This document shows positions 23,267 to 35,897 of a DNA stretch of 64,000 bases, piece by piece (position 1 is the stretch's first letter; each line of letters begins with the position of its first letter). The notes under the pieces were generated by a model. That model did no database searches. It was not told where the DNA came from and saw nothing but the letters and a program-made list of their open reading frames with translations. Source of the stretch: Excoecaria cochinchinensis (Eukaryota > Streptophyta > Magnoliopsida > Malpighiales > Euphorbiaceae); NCBI GenBank assembly GCA_947683425.1, contig CANTUQ010000037.1, forward strand, positions 1,674,001 to 1,738,000, read 5' to 3'. Made by a program: the position numbers and the translations under genes.

Positions 23267-25036
23267 TTCAGGACCTATTAGTGCAAATAATAGAAGAGTA
23301 GTTGAGTGACATTAAAAGTAAATTAAATTAAAGATAAATTATTTATTTATATATTTATATAGACATTAGTGTAAAAAATAGAATAGTAGTAGCATGATAT
23401 TGAAAATAATTGAAATTAAATTACTAATATAATTAAGTGATAAATTGCTTAATTAGATAATCAATGAATGTACTATAATATTTTTTATATATAATTAAAC
23501 TAGTCGGCATACGGTGTTACGTGCAAATAGCTTTGTTAAAGGAAAAATATGGTGTAAAAAAAAATTATGTTTGATTAATAATTTAATTTAATTTACATTT
23601 TCATTTGTTATGAATAATGAAATTTTGTTTATGAAATCCTTGTTTTTTAATTTATTGGGTGGAAATAAAATGAAAAGTTGAGGAGTCCAAACTTAAAATT
23701 ATTGAAGAATGAAAATTGGAAAGGTCTATAATTAGAAAATTAATTATCCTTAAAAGTTAATTACAAAATTTTTGATTTGATTTTGTTTGATCTACTTTCA
23801 ATTATTTAAATAATTGATTAAAGTGATTTTCTAATTTAAAATGGTACAAATACAAAATAATTCAAAAATAAATGCATATGAGTTTAAAATTTATTTTAAA
23901 TTTTAAATATTAGATAGATCCAAAACATATTTAAAGGCTAATACTTGTTTCAAAAAAGACAATATTTACTATCAAGTCGTTAATCAATGGAACCCGTAAA
24001 TAAATTGAATAATAAAATTTTAGGTTAAAAGTTTTTAGCAAAAATTTCATTTTAAAATTAAAAACAATTTTATATCCTTTCAATTTAATTTCTTTTTTTT
24101 TTCTTTTGTTACATGTTTTGTTATAATCATCCAATTGCCTTTTTTATATTTAGAGTAAGTCAGTCGTGAAAATAGAAAAAGTCAACTCTAATAAATGTTG
24201 ATTAAAATCCAAATTCCAATCAAAATAGAAAAAGACTTATTATTAATTAATAATAATTAATTCATCCAAATCTTATTTGAAATGTGAAGGGTTTATTATT
24301 AATTAATGATAATTACACATTAGTTCTCTTTTTTAATTGGATTAAATAAATCCTTTATCAATATAAATGTGTGTATATAATTATTTTATCCAAAAATTAA
24401 CAAAAAGATGCAATTTTAATTTTTTTATTTCAAATATAAAAATTCAATTTGTTCTAAATATTAATTATATTCTCTATGCCAGTAAAAATATAATAATATT
24501 CTATTTAGATTAAATATTTTATTTATTTGACTAATTAAAAAATATCATGACATAAAAAAAATTAGAAATTTTTCTTTCAATTATTATTAAAATTTTTTGA
24601 AAAAATTTTGGAACAAATATATTATTCAATTTTTTATTGAGTTTAATTAATCAAGGAATTGATAGCAAAGGTTAAATTCGATGTAAATTGCTGAGTGTTC
24701 ATAACACGTAGTGTAACACAAAATAATCCAAAAAAATATAATTGAGATTGTAACACAAAATAATCCAAAAAAAATATAATTGAGATTAAAATTTATTTTA
24801 TATGTTAAAAATCGAATCTAAAACTAACCTGGAAGAATACTTTTTCAAAAATTTCTCTTATATTGCAAAAATTCTGTGTCTATCTACATTGAAACCGATC
24901 TTTACTATAAACTTCTAAAATAATGGAACAAAATTGTATAATAAAATTATATACTAAATTTTTGAATCAACAATTTCAGTTTAAAATTAAAAATAATTTT
25001 TAATCATCTCAAATTTTCAATTGGTATTTATATTTG
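23267..25036. other. AT-rich region with a degenerate duplicated unit
   Basis: No supported gene. A segment at about 23955-24490 recurs as 24895-25044 continued at 29162-29490 once the 25045-29153 insertion is removed, giving a spacing of roughly 0.94 kb. A short tandem copy of AACACAAAATAATCC lies at 24714-24790, and a pair of similar blocks (GTAGCATGA / GTAGTTGAGTGA contexts) at 23280-23420. Confidence 0.6.
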
Positions 25037-25248
25037 GCCATAACTATACCTGTCAAATTTAGCCCAAGCCCAAAAACCCCGCCCAAAAAAAATTAACCCA
25101 AACCCAACTCAATTAATATTCTACCCATTTGAACCCACCAAAATCCAACCAACCAAAAAATTGACCCGTTTGGGTATAGCCCCAATGCCCAACGGGCCTA
25201 AACTAATTGAGATTGGGTTCTTTTGCATTGTTTTCACACTGTTATTTA

Positions 25249-25500
25249 CTCCCTCCGGTTTTTTATGTTTGACGTTTAAGAATTGTTAAAAAAAATTTTT
25301 ATGAATGACTTTTGAAACTTTTGATATACTTTTGGTTAGTTTGTCCCATATTTGCCCTTAATTAATTTGCTTATCTTAAATGAACACTATATTCAAGGAA
25401 AAGATTAATAAGGATAAATTAGTAATATATATAGCCTATTTAATAGGTTATTGGTTTTGCCAAATAACCTTAAACGTCAAACATATAAAAATGGAGGGAG
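25249..25500. mobile_element. Stowaway-type MITE
   Basis: 252 bp flanked by TA on each side (25247-25248 and 25501-25502). Terminal inverted repeats of about 35 bp start CTCCCTCCGG / CTCCCTCCAT and contain TGTTTGACGTTTAAG. Both the CTCCCTCC terminus and the TA duplication are diagnostic of Stowaway, mobilised by mariner-like transposases. AT-rich interior without genes. Confidence 0.92.
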
Positions 25501-25516
25501 TAATTGTTTTCACACT

Positions 25517-25629
25517 TCTCTAAGGCTAGGAAAGCTCTGCGACTCGGAAGCTGCTGCCTCCGCTGCTTCCCGCTCCTCGCGCTCTACATCGGCAGCCCAG
25601 TTGCCGATGTCGCCCCATGGTTTGGACAT
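25517..25629 (-). pseudogene. eIF4B: eIF4B first-exon fragment
   Basis: The reading frame from the ATG at 25629 gives MSKPWGDIGNWAADVE, then an Arg/Glu/Ala-rich stretch and SQSFPSLRE. It matches the N-terminus of plant translation initiation factor eIF4B, a cytoplasmic protein that helps the eIF4A/eIF4F helicase load mRNA on ribosomes. Only about 38 codons of a protein of roughly 500 residues are present. After REV comes TGA; GAA|GTGTGA could instead be the former splice donor. No later exon appears downstream on this strand. About 60 bases of likely 5' UTR (25630-25688) remain, then the insertion at 25689. It lies inside the 25045-29153 element, so it reads as a captured gene fragment and not a working gene. 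Confidence 0.8.
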
Positions 25630-25688
25630 TGCTAAACAGAAGAATCGAGAAAGAGAAACGAAAATTGAAGATCTGGAAATGTAGAAAT

Positions 25689-27722
25689 TAGGGGTGTACA
25701 CGTGTCTGAATCTTTCTGTACCGAACCGAAATTCCGAAAAAAAAGATCCAGAACCGAATTGTACCGTTGACTTTTTTGACTAGAACCGAACCGAATTGTA
25801 CCGTTGACTTTTTGACTAGGACCGAACCGAATTGTACTGGAACCGGATCGAGAACCGTATTGAACAGTATCGAACTGTTTTGGAACCGAATTGGACCGAA
25901 ATAATCGATATTTATTACTTATTATATATAATACTAGTAATTTATATATAAATATTATTTATAATTTATATTATATATTTATTATATAAATTTTGTTTCA
26001 TAATTATTTGTATTAAATATTTTAATGCACTAAACTAATATAATAAATAGTTAATAAATTAAAATGGATATTTTAATTATTAATTTGATAAATTTAATTA
26101 CTATATCTATATGAATATGCAATTAATTTTATTTACTTTTAGTGTCATTCAACTGATATTTATCTATTTTCGTCACAATTTTTATATGAGTATGTAAATT
26201 AAAAATCTATTTATAAATAAGCATGTATTAAAAATGAAATTTTACCAATTGATGTAAATGTATGGGTATATAATATTAATCAACTTATCAATAATTCAAT
26301 TTATTTTTAGCATCACTCAACCAATACTCATCTATTTTTGGCATAATATTTATATGAGTAATTGATTATGTATTTTAATAGTATAATTATATACAATTAT
26401 TGTATCAATGAAATTTTACCAATTAATATAAATATATAAGAATATAATAATCTTACGAATAATTTAATTAGCTTAGTAATTAGTACTATAAAAATATTGG
26501 TTTTTCATTATCACAATATTTTATTTTTCATGAAAATTGTTCTATATATGGATAATTTGATAAAAGAAAATTAAGACATAAAGTAATTGTTCAAGTTCAA
26601 TATGTATTATTAATTATATATTATATTAAACTACAAAACCTATAAAAAGATGGCTGCATTTCACATTAACCTTTATAATATAACTATTGACTATAATAGC
26701 AATTAACAATCTCTTAACTGTTAAGCCAAATTTAATGAAATTGAATATAATAATTGAGTTAAGATAATAAATGTGAATAAACCCTAAATATAATCATAGT
26801 TCATAGAGGCATCTTCTATTCTCTAAATATAATTAGCTAAGGCTATATATATAACTAATTATATGAGTATGTAATTTTCTTATTAATTAATTTGATTTAT
26901 ATTTAATATCACTCAACTAATACCCATTTATATCTAGCACAATATCTAATTATCTATATGAGTAATTGAACACGGATAAAATATTATATTTAGTCAAAAC
27001 CCCCTATATTTAATATATGTGTCAAAATTATAAACATAATACACATTTTATATATAGTTTAAAGTCTTTATATATCCAAAAAAATAACTAGAATTTCCTT
27101 TCACTACTATAATATGAATTAATATATGTCAAAACTTTTGCCATTACTATTAAAATTTTATTTCATATTTATTATGCACTTTTTGGTTGACATAATGAAA
27201 TGTATAAATAATTTACCTCAAATGTTTCTATATAAATTGCAAACAAAACCAATTTATTTTTATAAATTCATATATGATTGAAGATAATAATATGTATAAT
27301 TTTTATTATCAGAAACTTAATTAACATATGATTAACACACCAATCATTATCAAGAATTATTAAAAATAATGTCAATAATATTTTAGTTGTAAAGCAATAT
27401 TATTAAGATTAAAATTTGAAAATTTTTATTTTGAGTTTTTGGAGTGAATTAAAATTTAAATTTAAAGAATTGATAATTTTTAAAATAATTAAAAAATAAA
27501 TTATTAAAATTATCTGAAGTACCGTATTGTACTGTATTGTTTTGTTTTGTAACGAAAGAACCGAAAAACCGAACTGAACTGTACCGAAAATTAAAAAAAC
27601 CATGCCGAATTGTACTGAAATTTATAAGAACCGAATTGTACTGAAATTTATAAGAACCGAAATTTCAATACAATACGGAGATTTGAAAATTCCCGAATTG
27701 TACCAAACCGTGTACGCCCCTA
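25689..27722. mobile_element. Non-autonomous hAT-like element (ACCGAACCGAAT family)
   Basis: 2,034 bp with exact 8-bp duplications GTAGAAAT (25681-25688 and 27723-27730) and inverted ends TAGGGGTGTACACG / TAGGGGCGTACACG. Both subterminal regions repeat ACCGAACCGAATTGTACCG. The long middle (25910-27510) is extremely AT-rich with no gene. It splits the 5' region upstream of the eIF4B exon. Confidence 0.9.
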
Positions 27723-28250
27723 GTAGAAATACAAAATGGAGAGATCTCGAGATTACGAGATTAGAAAAACACAGAGATAGCTGATGGGCACTGAGCTGGG
27801 GCTCCGTTAAGGGAGCTAGAGCTCCGAGAACATGCGAAGAAGAAGGGGGGATTACAGTTGTTATTGTGCATGAGGGTTAATTGCTATTTCGTTTTTCTTT
27901 TTAATGAGCCATAATAATTTTTTTGTTCAATTGATTTATAAAATAGGTAATGCGTTTTTTAAGATAAAGAGGGCGCTAGTGTCACGCGTGGGAGGTGAGC
28001 ATGGAAATCATTGAGAGATCAAAGGGTGGTGGCTGTTCCTCTGTTAAGTTGGACAATGGATGGTTGTGTGTGAGTGGTGATTTGGTGGCCCCACTTGTAC
28101 GTGGTATTTATGATTTTAGATTTCCTTGTGAAAACAATATAGCCTCAGAGAAGCTACACTACAAATATATCTTCTTAATATGGTAAAAGAAAATTTAGGG
28201 TATTTTTCATCTCAAGGCTATTTAATTGGCAAAGGAAAATAATTAATTTT
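27723..28250 (-). other. Upstream sequence probably captured with the eIF4B exon
   Basis: Moderately GC-rich DNA (27731-27860 and 27960-28130) unlike the surrounding AT-rich repeats. It lies on the 5' side of the eIF4B exon once 25689-27722 is removed, so it may be 5' UTR and promoter. I see no firm promoter element. Short open frames here are not convincing. Confidence 0.4.
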
Positions 28251-28252
28251 GG

Positions 28253-29140
28253 ATTATATTGATAAATATTTTTCGTTAAAAAAATAGATCAAACTGGTCG
28301 ATTTACATATTGGCCCATTTGGACTTCCACGCGATTTATATGGGCTCACCCATCCATTTTGGTCAATATTTTTAAGTTAGTCATTTTAGTATGTCACTAT
28401 TATATCGAGAAATATTTGTTGTTAAAAAAATGAGTCAACCCACATATCGGCTTATTTTGGCCTTCATCCGACCCATTTCTGATCCTTTTGTATCCCGTTA
28501 TTATATTGAAAATTATTTTTATTAAAAAATTGATTAAATTTTTAGCCCATGGATCGACCCAACCTATCCAACCCATTTAGACATTTGACCCATTTATGAT
28601 CCATACTTTTTGGCCCATTTGCGACCCGCCCCAAACCCATTTAGGCCAATAGTAGTAGTCTTTTTTACATCCCGTTATAATAACGATAATTATTTTCATT
28701 AAAAAAATTGGTCAAATTTTTAGCTCATGGGTCAACCCAACCCGCCCGGCATTTGACTCATTTATGACTCATACTTCATTTATGCCAACATTTTTATGGT
28801 AGTTATTTTAGTATCCGTTATTGTATCGAAAATTATTTTTCGTTAAAAATATATATCAAATGGGCCAGCCCATTCGGGCCTCCATTCGACTCATTTGGGC
28901 CACCTGATATATTTTGGCCCGTTTGGGCCATCACCTGACCCATTTATCCCAATATTAGTAGTCTTTTTTATATCCTGTTATTATATCGAGGATTATTTTT
29001 ATTAAAAAAATTGATCAAATTTTTAGCCCATGGGTCGATCCAACCCGCCCAATCCATTTGGGTATTTGACCCATTTATGACCCATACTTTTTGGCCCATT
29101 TGTAACCCGCCCATTAATGACCCAACCCAAACCCGCCCAA
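28253..29140. repeat. Degenerate tandem repeats in the hAT-like element
   Basis: Six imperfect units marked by ATTATATCGAAAATTATTTT-like cores near 28253, 28396, 28499, 28675, 28817 and 28979, spaced 100-175 bases. Each is followed by TTAAAAAAATTGATCAAA and a stretch of GCCCATTTGGGCC or GACCCATTTATGACCC. Subterminal part of the 25045-29153 element. Confidence 0.75.
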
Positions 29141-29161
29141 TTTGCCACCTCTAGCCATAAC

Positions 29162-30283
29162 CATCAAAATTTCTTTTTATATCAAAGTAAGTCGGTTATG
29201 AGAATAAGAAAAGTCAACTTCATTAGTTATTGATTAAAATTTAAATTTCATTTAAAAGAGAAAAAGACTTTATTATTAATGGATAATAATTAATTCATGG
29301 AAATCTCTTTTAAAATAGAAATAGCTTATTATTAATTAATAATGATTACAAATTAATTCAATTTTTAGTTGAATTAAATGAGTCATTTATCAATAAATAT
29401 TAATTATAATTATCACACATATATATATTGATAATTATTTTATTCAAAAATTAACTAATAGATATAATTTTAATTTTTTATTCCAAATAAATGTTGGAAT
29501 TTGAGAATTGATTTGATTTGAAAATTTAGTTGGAATTGATTCAATTGAAATCAAAATCGAATTGGAATTGAAATTGCAACTGAATTGGAATTAAACTTGA
29601 GATTGAAATTAGCCCTTCTTCCACTTGGAATTGGAATTGGAATTGCATTGATTTGATTTTGATAATTGAATTGGTTAGAATTGATTCAATTAAAATTAAA
29701 ATTGAATTGAATTTGAAATTGAGATTGGGATTGAAATTGAAATTGAAAAATTGGTCATTGTTATATATTAAATTGAAATTAAAATTGAATTAACTTAATT
29801 TTGAGAATTGGATTAAAATTGATTTAATTATTAAAAATTTAAAATTAAATTGTAACTAAAATTGCAATTGATTTGGAATTGGAATTGAAATTGGCTAGTC
29901 ATTTCCTTTATATATATGTATATATATATATATATATATAAAGTTTTGTTTAACAATTAATTATAACTAATGGATACTTAATTCACTATATATTAAATCA
30001 TTTATAAAATTTAATAAATCTTATATGTTAAAATATCATTTTAATTTATTAAGTAGTTATTATTTTAATTCCATGCATTAAAATACATATAATTATGAAT
30101 TTAAATTTATATGATAAATGTAAAATAGAAATAATAAATAATATTTATTTATAAATTATTAGTATTATATATAATAATTAATAAATATCAATTTTTTGGT
30201 TCAATCTGGTTTCAAAACAGTTCAGTATAATTTAATACAATTATTTGTCCGGTTATAGATAAATTATCTAAATTAGTTTCAAA
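29162..30283. other. AT-rich repeats: second host unit, GAATTG low-complexity tract, hAT-like remnant
   Basis: 29162-29490 is the second copy of the host unit also seen at 24120-24490. 29496-29900 is a low-complexity tract dominated by GGAATTGAAATTG. An (AT)n run follows (29920-29940). 30180-30283 resembles, in reverse, the left part of the 25689 element (TTTGGTTCAATCTGGTTTC, ACAGTTCAGTA). No gene. Confidence 0.6.
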
Positions 30284-30297
30284 CACTACAAGAAAAG

Positions 30298-30690
30298 TAT
30301 AATTTAGCGACGAAAATTTAGCGACGGAGCAATTTTCGTTGCTAAATTGCGGCGGAATTTATTTTTCGCCGCAATTTAGCGACGATTTTTTTTTTCCGTC
30401 GCTTCCGTTGCAATTTAGCGACGAAAACTAAATTCCGTCGCTAAAAATGGCGCCAAACATTCCCTCCACATTCTACGACAATTTTTAGCGACGGTTCGTT
30501 AAAACCGTCGCTAAAAATAGTGACGGATTATATATTCCGTCGCTAAATAAATAGGAAAATAATTTTTTTTAATTTAGTGACGGATTTTAAAAATTCGTTG
30601 CCAATAATTTATAAATTTCGTCGCTAAAGGTTGCAACGGAATGCATATTCCGTCGCTATTTTTAGCGACGGAATATTCCTTTCGTCGCTA
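30298..30690. repeat. Left subterminal repeats of the CACTA element
   Basis: Many direct and inverted copies of TTTAGCGACGGAAT-like motifs (for example near 30300, 30320, 30375, 30415, 30487, 30525, 30663). In CACTA elements such repeats bind the accessory protein TNPA during transposition. Confidence 0.85.
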
Positions 30691-30714
30691 AAAGAAAATT
30701 AAAAGCCTTTAATT

Positions 30715-31062
30715 TCTTCTTCCCCCCGCTACTCTCTCTCTCCTTCCTCTCCCCTCCGCTTTTTGCTCCTCTGCCCTCACGCAGCCGACCACTGCGACGC
30801 GCATGCCGGTCCACCCCTCCCCTCCGATTGGCGGCTCCCCTCCCCTCCTCCTCACTCCCCTCCCTTCCCTCTTTTCCCGCTCCGATCTTCCCTCCTCTTT
30901 CCCTCCCTCCGCGCGCCACCTCCTCTCCGCCGGCGTCGACCACCGCTGCTCCGGCGTGGGCCGTGTCCCCTCCTCCGCTTGCTCCTCCTCCCTCCCCTCC
31001 TCCTCCTCCTCCTCCTCCGGCGTCAGGTGCACAGATCTGGTTCCTCTCCTATTTTTTTTTAA
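30715..31062 (+). other. GC- and pyrimidine-rich leader of the CACTA genes
   Basis: CT-rich, GC-rich block between the subterminal repeats and a long AT-rich intron-like stretch (31063-32060). Probably promoter and 5' leader of TNP2. Overlapping open frames on both strands reflect the repetitive CCT/GGA composition and match no family I know. Confidence 0.5.
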
Positions 31063-32064
31063 AATTAAGTTATTATTAGTATTATTATTAATTTATTTAT
31101 GTTTGTTAGATATTGTTAAATATTAAATATTGTGTAAAAAAATTAATTATTAATTAGTGTTAATTGTTGTTAGAATTATTTTAATTGATTTATGTTAATT
31201 AAATATTTTATTATTGTTAAATAATACTATGAATAATTTGTTTGTAATGTATTATTATTAGTGTTTTTAATGTGGAATGTTATTGTTATTAGAATAATTT
31301 TTGTAATTAGATGTTAATTAAACAATTGTTGAAATAGATGATTGTTAGTGTTGTATAGTATTAGTAGGATTATGGTTAATTAATGAAATGACAAATTTAA
31401 TGTTGTTAGTATTATTAGAAAATAATAAGATTAACACTTTATTTGAGAATTTTTTTTATTGTATATATATATTTCCTTTTTTATGAGTTTATTAATTTAA
31501 ATGTTGTTATTAAATTTATTAATAGTATTTTTCATATTATTAGTGTTATACATGTTAGTTTTTTTGAAATAAAAGCTATAAAATTTGTACCTTAATTATT
31601 ATTATTATAATTATTATTTGTTTATGTTAATTTGTACTGTTATAATTATTATTTATGTTAATTTGTACGGTTGTTAGTATTTTTTTGGTTAGATAATAAT
31701 ATGAATAATTAATGTAAATAAATTGAATATTATTAATATTATTATTATTATTATTATTATTATTGAATATAAAATTCTTGTAAACTTATTTTTTTATTAG
31801 TATTGTTGATTTTATTTTTGTTGTAATGAAGCTGACTATAATATGACAATTTGTATTTTTCTATGTTTTTAGCATAATAATCCGTATAATTATTGTTTAA
31901 ATGACTAGCAATTGTCTTAATTAATTTTGTATTTTTAGTAATAATAGTTGTATTTTGAGTTTCTAGTTTTACTGACTAATATATTAAGTTTTTTTTTGGG
32001 AATTAGATATTTATAATTCTAATTGAGATGTGTCCTTGTTCATGTAACAGTTTTGGAATTAATT

Positions 32065-35000
32065 ATGAGTAACGTAGATAGATCTTGGATGTATAGATAA
32101 AAAACTAGGGATGGTTACATTAATCCTAAATTTATGGAAGGGGTTCAGTATATGCAAGTTCTCAACCTGCATACATGGACGGGGCTAAAATAAGATGTCC
32201 ATGTAAAAAGTACAAACACCTTAGCTATCTTCTAGTTGATGAAGTGTATTTTCATTTGTTAAGAAAATGATTTGTCCTAAATTATTTTGAGTGGACACGA
32301 CATGGGGAACCATCAATATGTAGCACCTCGATGGGAAATATGGGTAACATGTCGGCATTTGAGGGTCAATTTGAAAGAGATGGGGAATTTACCACATATG
32401 ATGTAGGGGTCACAGATAATCCATACGTCCAAATGGTTTACGATGCAGCTGGCCGTGATTTTAGGGAAAATACACCCATGCTGGAAGAACCCAACGAAAA
32501 TGCGATAAAATTTTATGATTTGTTAAATTCAGCAGATCAAGAGTTATGGCCAGGCTGTGATAACATGACTTAGTTATCTTTGGTCGCTCGAATATTGAAT
32601 ATAAAATCCGAAGGCCATATTTCGGATCGAAGTTTTGATAAAATTCTTGTGTGGTACAATGAATCATTGCCTCCTGACCATAAAATGGTTGATAATTTGT
32701 ACAGTGTGAAGAAAATGATCAGTGGCTTGGGTTTACCTGTTGAGAAAATTGACTGTTGTCGGTTGGGATGTATGTTGTTTTGGAGGGATGACGTGAATTT
32801 ACAAGAGTGCAAATTTTGCAGTCAACCTAGGTACAAACTGAGAAATTGCAGTAATAAGCAGAAATTGGTACCTTGAAAACGTATGTATTTTTTTCCGTTA
32901 ACTCTTAGGCTTCAAAGACTATATGCATCCAAAGTTACTGCACCTCACATGAGATGGCATGATGAGCACGAAAGCACAGGTGGAATAATGAGCCATCCAT
33001 CAGATGCAGTTGCATGGAAATATTTCAATAACACCCATCTTGATTTTGCTGCTGAATCTAGGAATGTTCGGTTGTGTTTGAGTACAGACGGATTTCAACC
33101 TTTTGGTCAATCAGGGCAATAATATTCGTCATGGCCAATCATAATTACTCCTTATAATTTGCCTCCATGGATGTGTATGAATGAGGCATATATGTTCTTG
33201 GCAGTTATTATTCCAAGACCTAAAAATCCGAAGCACAAAATTGATGTATATTTGCAGCCATTGATTTATGAATTGCAACAGCTTTGGGATATCGGTGTTG
33301 AAACATATGATGCATCATTTAAACAGAATTTTATGATGAAAGCAGCATTAATGTGGACGGTAAGTGACTTTCTCGCCTATGCTATGTTGTCGGGTTAGAG
33401 CATGGCTGGAAAACTAGCTTGTCCTTACTGTGGCGATGATTCAGATGCATTTTATCTTCAATATGGATGCAAAACTTCTTGGTTTGACAACCACAGGAAA
33501 TTCCTTCCACCAAATCACCCATTCCAATGGAACAAGAACAAGTTTATTAAGAATAGAGTTGTACAAGCTAGTCCTCCTGTTATCAAAAGTAGTGAGCAAA
33601 TTTTACAAGACATTGATGAATTAGGTTTACTTACAGTAACAGAACTTGATGCTGATGAAGTTAATGGAAAAATCAACAAAAACTTTGGTTGGAGGAAAAG
33701 AAGCATTTTTTGGGATTTGCCGTATTGGAAGACTAATTTGTTACGGCATAATCTAGATATGATGCACATTGAAAAAAATATTTTTGATAATGTGTTCAAC
33801 ACCATTATGAATATAGAAGGGAAGACCAAGGACAATGCAAAATCACGGGCAGATTTAAAGTTGTTATGTAGAAGGCCTGAGTTAGACAAAGATTACATAA
33901 TCGAAAAATATCCCAAAGCATGCTACACTTTGGATAAAAAATAAAAGAAAATCTTGTGTGAGTGGTTAAAAGGGCTAAAGTTTCCGGATGGTTACGTATC
34001 GAGCTTGGCAAGGTGCGTCGACATGAGAAAGTACAAATTATTTCGTATGAAAAGTCATGATTGTCACATTTTTATGCAGAGGCTACTCCTAATAGCATTT
34101 CGAGAGTTATTGCCGACAAAAGTGTGGGAAGCTATAACAGAGCTAAGTATTTTCTTCAGAACTTTAACATCATGTGAGATAAATGCGGTAGATATGGCAA
34201 GATTGGAAATAGAAATTCCAGTAATTCTGTGCAAACTTGAAGCAATTTTTCCTCCAAGCTTCTTCGACTGTATGGAGCATCTGCTTGTGCATTTAGCACA
34301 TGAGGCAAAACTTGCTGGTCCTGTTCAATATCATTGGATGTATCCATTTGAGCGGTAACTATCTATGATATGCAATTGCAGTTTTACTATAATTTGTTAT
34401 AGTAATTAATGTCAATCAAAAATATCATGTAGGTATTTGTTCCACTTGAAGAAAAACGTTAAAAATAAAGCTAGAGTTGAAGGTTCAATATGTAATGCGT
34501 ACTTGGTCGAAGAAGCAAGTACATTTTATTTACATTATTTTGAGTCACATGTACACACAAGACAGCGAAAAATACCATGTAATGATGATGTCGAGAAACA
34601 AGTAATCAGGATGAAAACTTATCCATATTTACGTATCCTGGGTGTTTACATGGCCGTTCAATAAGGAAAATGCTAATAGAGGCAGAATTAACAGCGGCAC
34701 ATAGTTATATTTTATTGAATTGCGAAGAAGTTCAGCCTTTTGTGCGGTAAGTTTAATAGATATACCAAATTGCTCATTTGATTTACTATGTGAAGGGTGT
34801 AATAAAATGCTGTATATGGGCATTTTAGATTATTTGAGGAATGGATACGAGAGCTAATGCCTGAAAGAAATCAAAATGAGGTGAACAAGGAAGTCGAAAA
34901 GCACTTTCATCATTGGTTCAAGACATATGTAAGTTGTGACCTTCAATAATGCAATCTATATATACAATTATATATGAAATATTCATTTAAATGATGTTAG

Positions 35001-35758
35001 AATATTTGAATATGTAGGCATCAACAAATTCAATTGACAACAAGTACATCATGGATCTTGCAAAAGGACCTTTGCGGTATGTTAAATCGTATCCAGTGTA
35101 TTTCGTGAATGGATATAAATTCCATACTCAGAGTCATGATCATAACAAGGAAACGGCAAACAGTGGGGTTTGTATTCAAGGAGTGTTGATGGATTATTAT
35201 GGGAAAAATGTTGATATACTTGAATTGGAGTACCTCACATTGCCAATAAAACGCTGTGTATTATTTAAGTGCGAATGGTTTGATCCAATTAATAACGTTG
35301 GAACAAAAATAAATAACAAATACAATTTAGTTGATGTAAACCAGCATAGAAGATTTAGTAACTTTGAACCTTTTGTATTGGCAATGCAAGTGATCCAGTT
35401 ATATTATGTCTCTTATCCAAGCTTAAAACGAGATAACTCAGAATGATTAGCAGCATGCAAAGTAAAACCAAGAGGCATCTTTGAAAGGAAAGCCGCCGGA
35501 CAAAGTAAACGCTCTGAAAATAACAATGTATTTCAAGAGGAACAATCGGAAGTTCATGAAATAAATGAATCTCTGAATTATGATGATAATGAAACGTTGA
35601 ACTATGCATACAATGAATTTGTTGAAATTTCCTGTGAGGATGATGAGGAAACTTTGGTTGGCAAGAGATCCGATGACGAGCCTGAATTTGATTCTTCTTC
35701 ATCGAAAAATGAGGATAATTGTGATTACGATTTACAGCTTAGTAATGATAGCGAATAA
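32065..35758 (+). pseudogene. CACTA TNP2 transposase, broken
   Basis: Transposase that binds the ends and cuts the element. From the ATG at 32065: transposase-associated N-terminal domain (SNVDRSWMYR, then RCPCKKY near 32190); TNP2 core (Transposase_21) at about 32560-33400 with LSTDGFQPFG, SSWPIIITPYNLPPW and DVYLQPLIYEL; CPYCGDD at 33420; a DUF4218-like segment at 33950-34664 (WMYPFER|YLFHLKK); a DUF4216-like segment at 35051-35440 (VLFKCEWFDP); and an acidic tail to 35758. Three introns obey GT-AG: 34355-34432, 34747-34828 and 34929-35017. Stops at 32098, 32573, 32876, 33122, 33398 and 33944 inactivate it; at least the one after AMLSG stands at a usual Trp. Confidence 0.93.
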
Positions 35759-35897
35759 TTTGTTTACCTAATTTTATATCATGTGAGAATAATTAATATT
35801 GCACTATTTTATTTTTTTATTTAATATGTTTATTATAATGTGATTATTTTATATTATCTGACAATATGCAATTTTTTCATAATGTCAGGTTGGAAAA

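Larger units (their letters stand above)
25045..29153. mobile_element. hAT-like element carrying an eIF4B exon (Pack-type)
   Basis: 4.1 kb between exact 8-bp copies of GCCATAAC (25037-25044 and 29154-29161). The ends are imperfect inverted repeats: TATACCTGTCAAATTT on the left, TAGAGGTGGCAAATTG on the right (read inward). Subterminal DNA is rich in GCCC / GGGC motifs on both sides (25070-25200 and 28300-29150). Removing it joins two halves of a duplicated host unit, which supports the boundaries independently. It has no transposase. The interior holds the first coding exon of eIF4B and adjoining upstream sequence, a Stowaway MITE and a second hAT-like element. Two nested insertions came after the capture. 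Confidence 0.7.

Noticed and set aside
27995..28186. 63-codon open frame on the + strand
   Set aside because: No family match; it lies in the probable captured upstream region of eIF4B and runs against the exon.
30662..31126. Overlapping open frames on both strands in a GC-rich block
   Set aside because: CCT/GGA-rich leader of the CACTA element; frames on both strands reflect composition and match no family.
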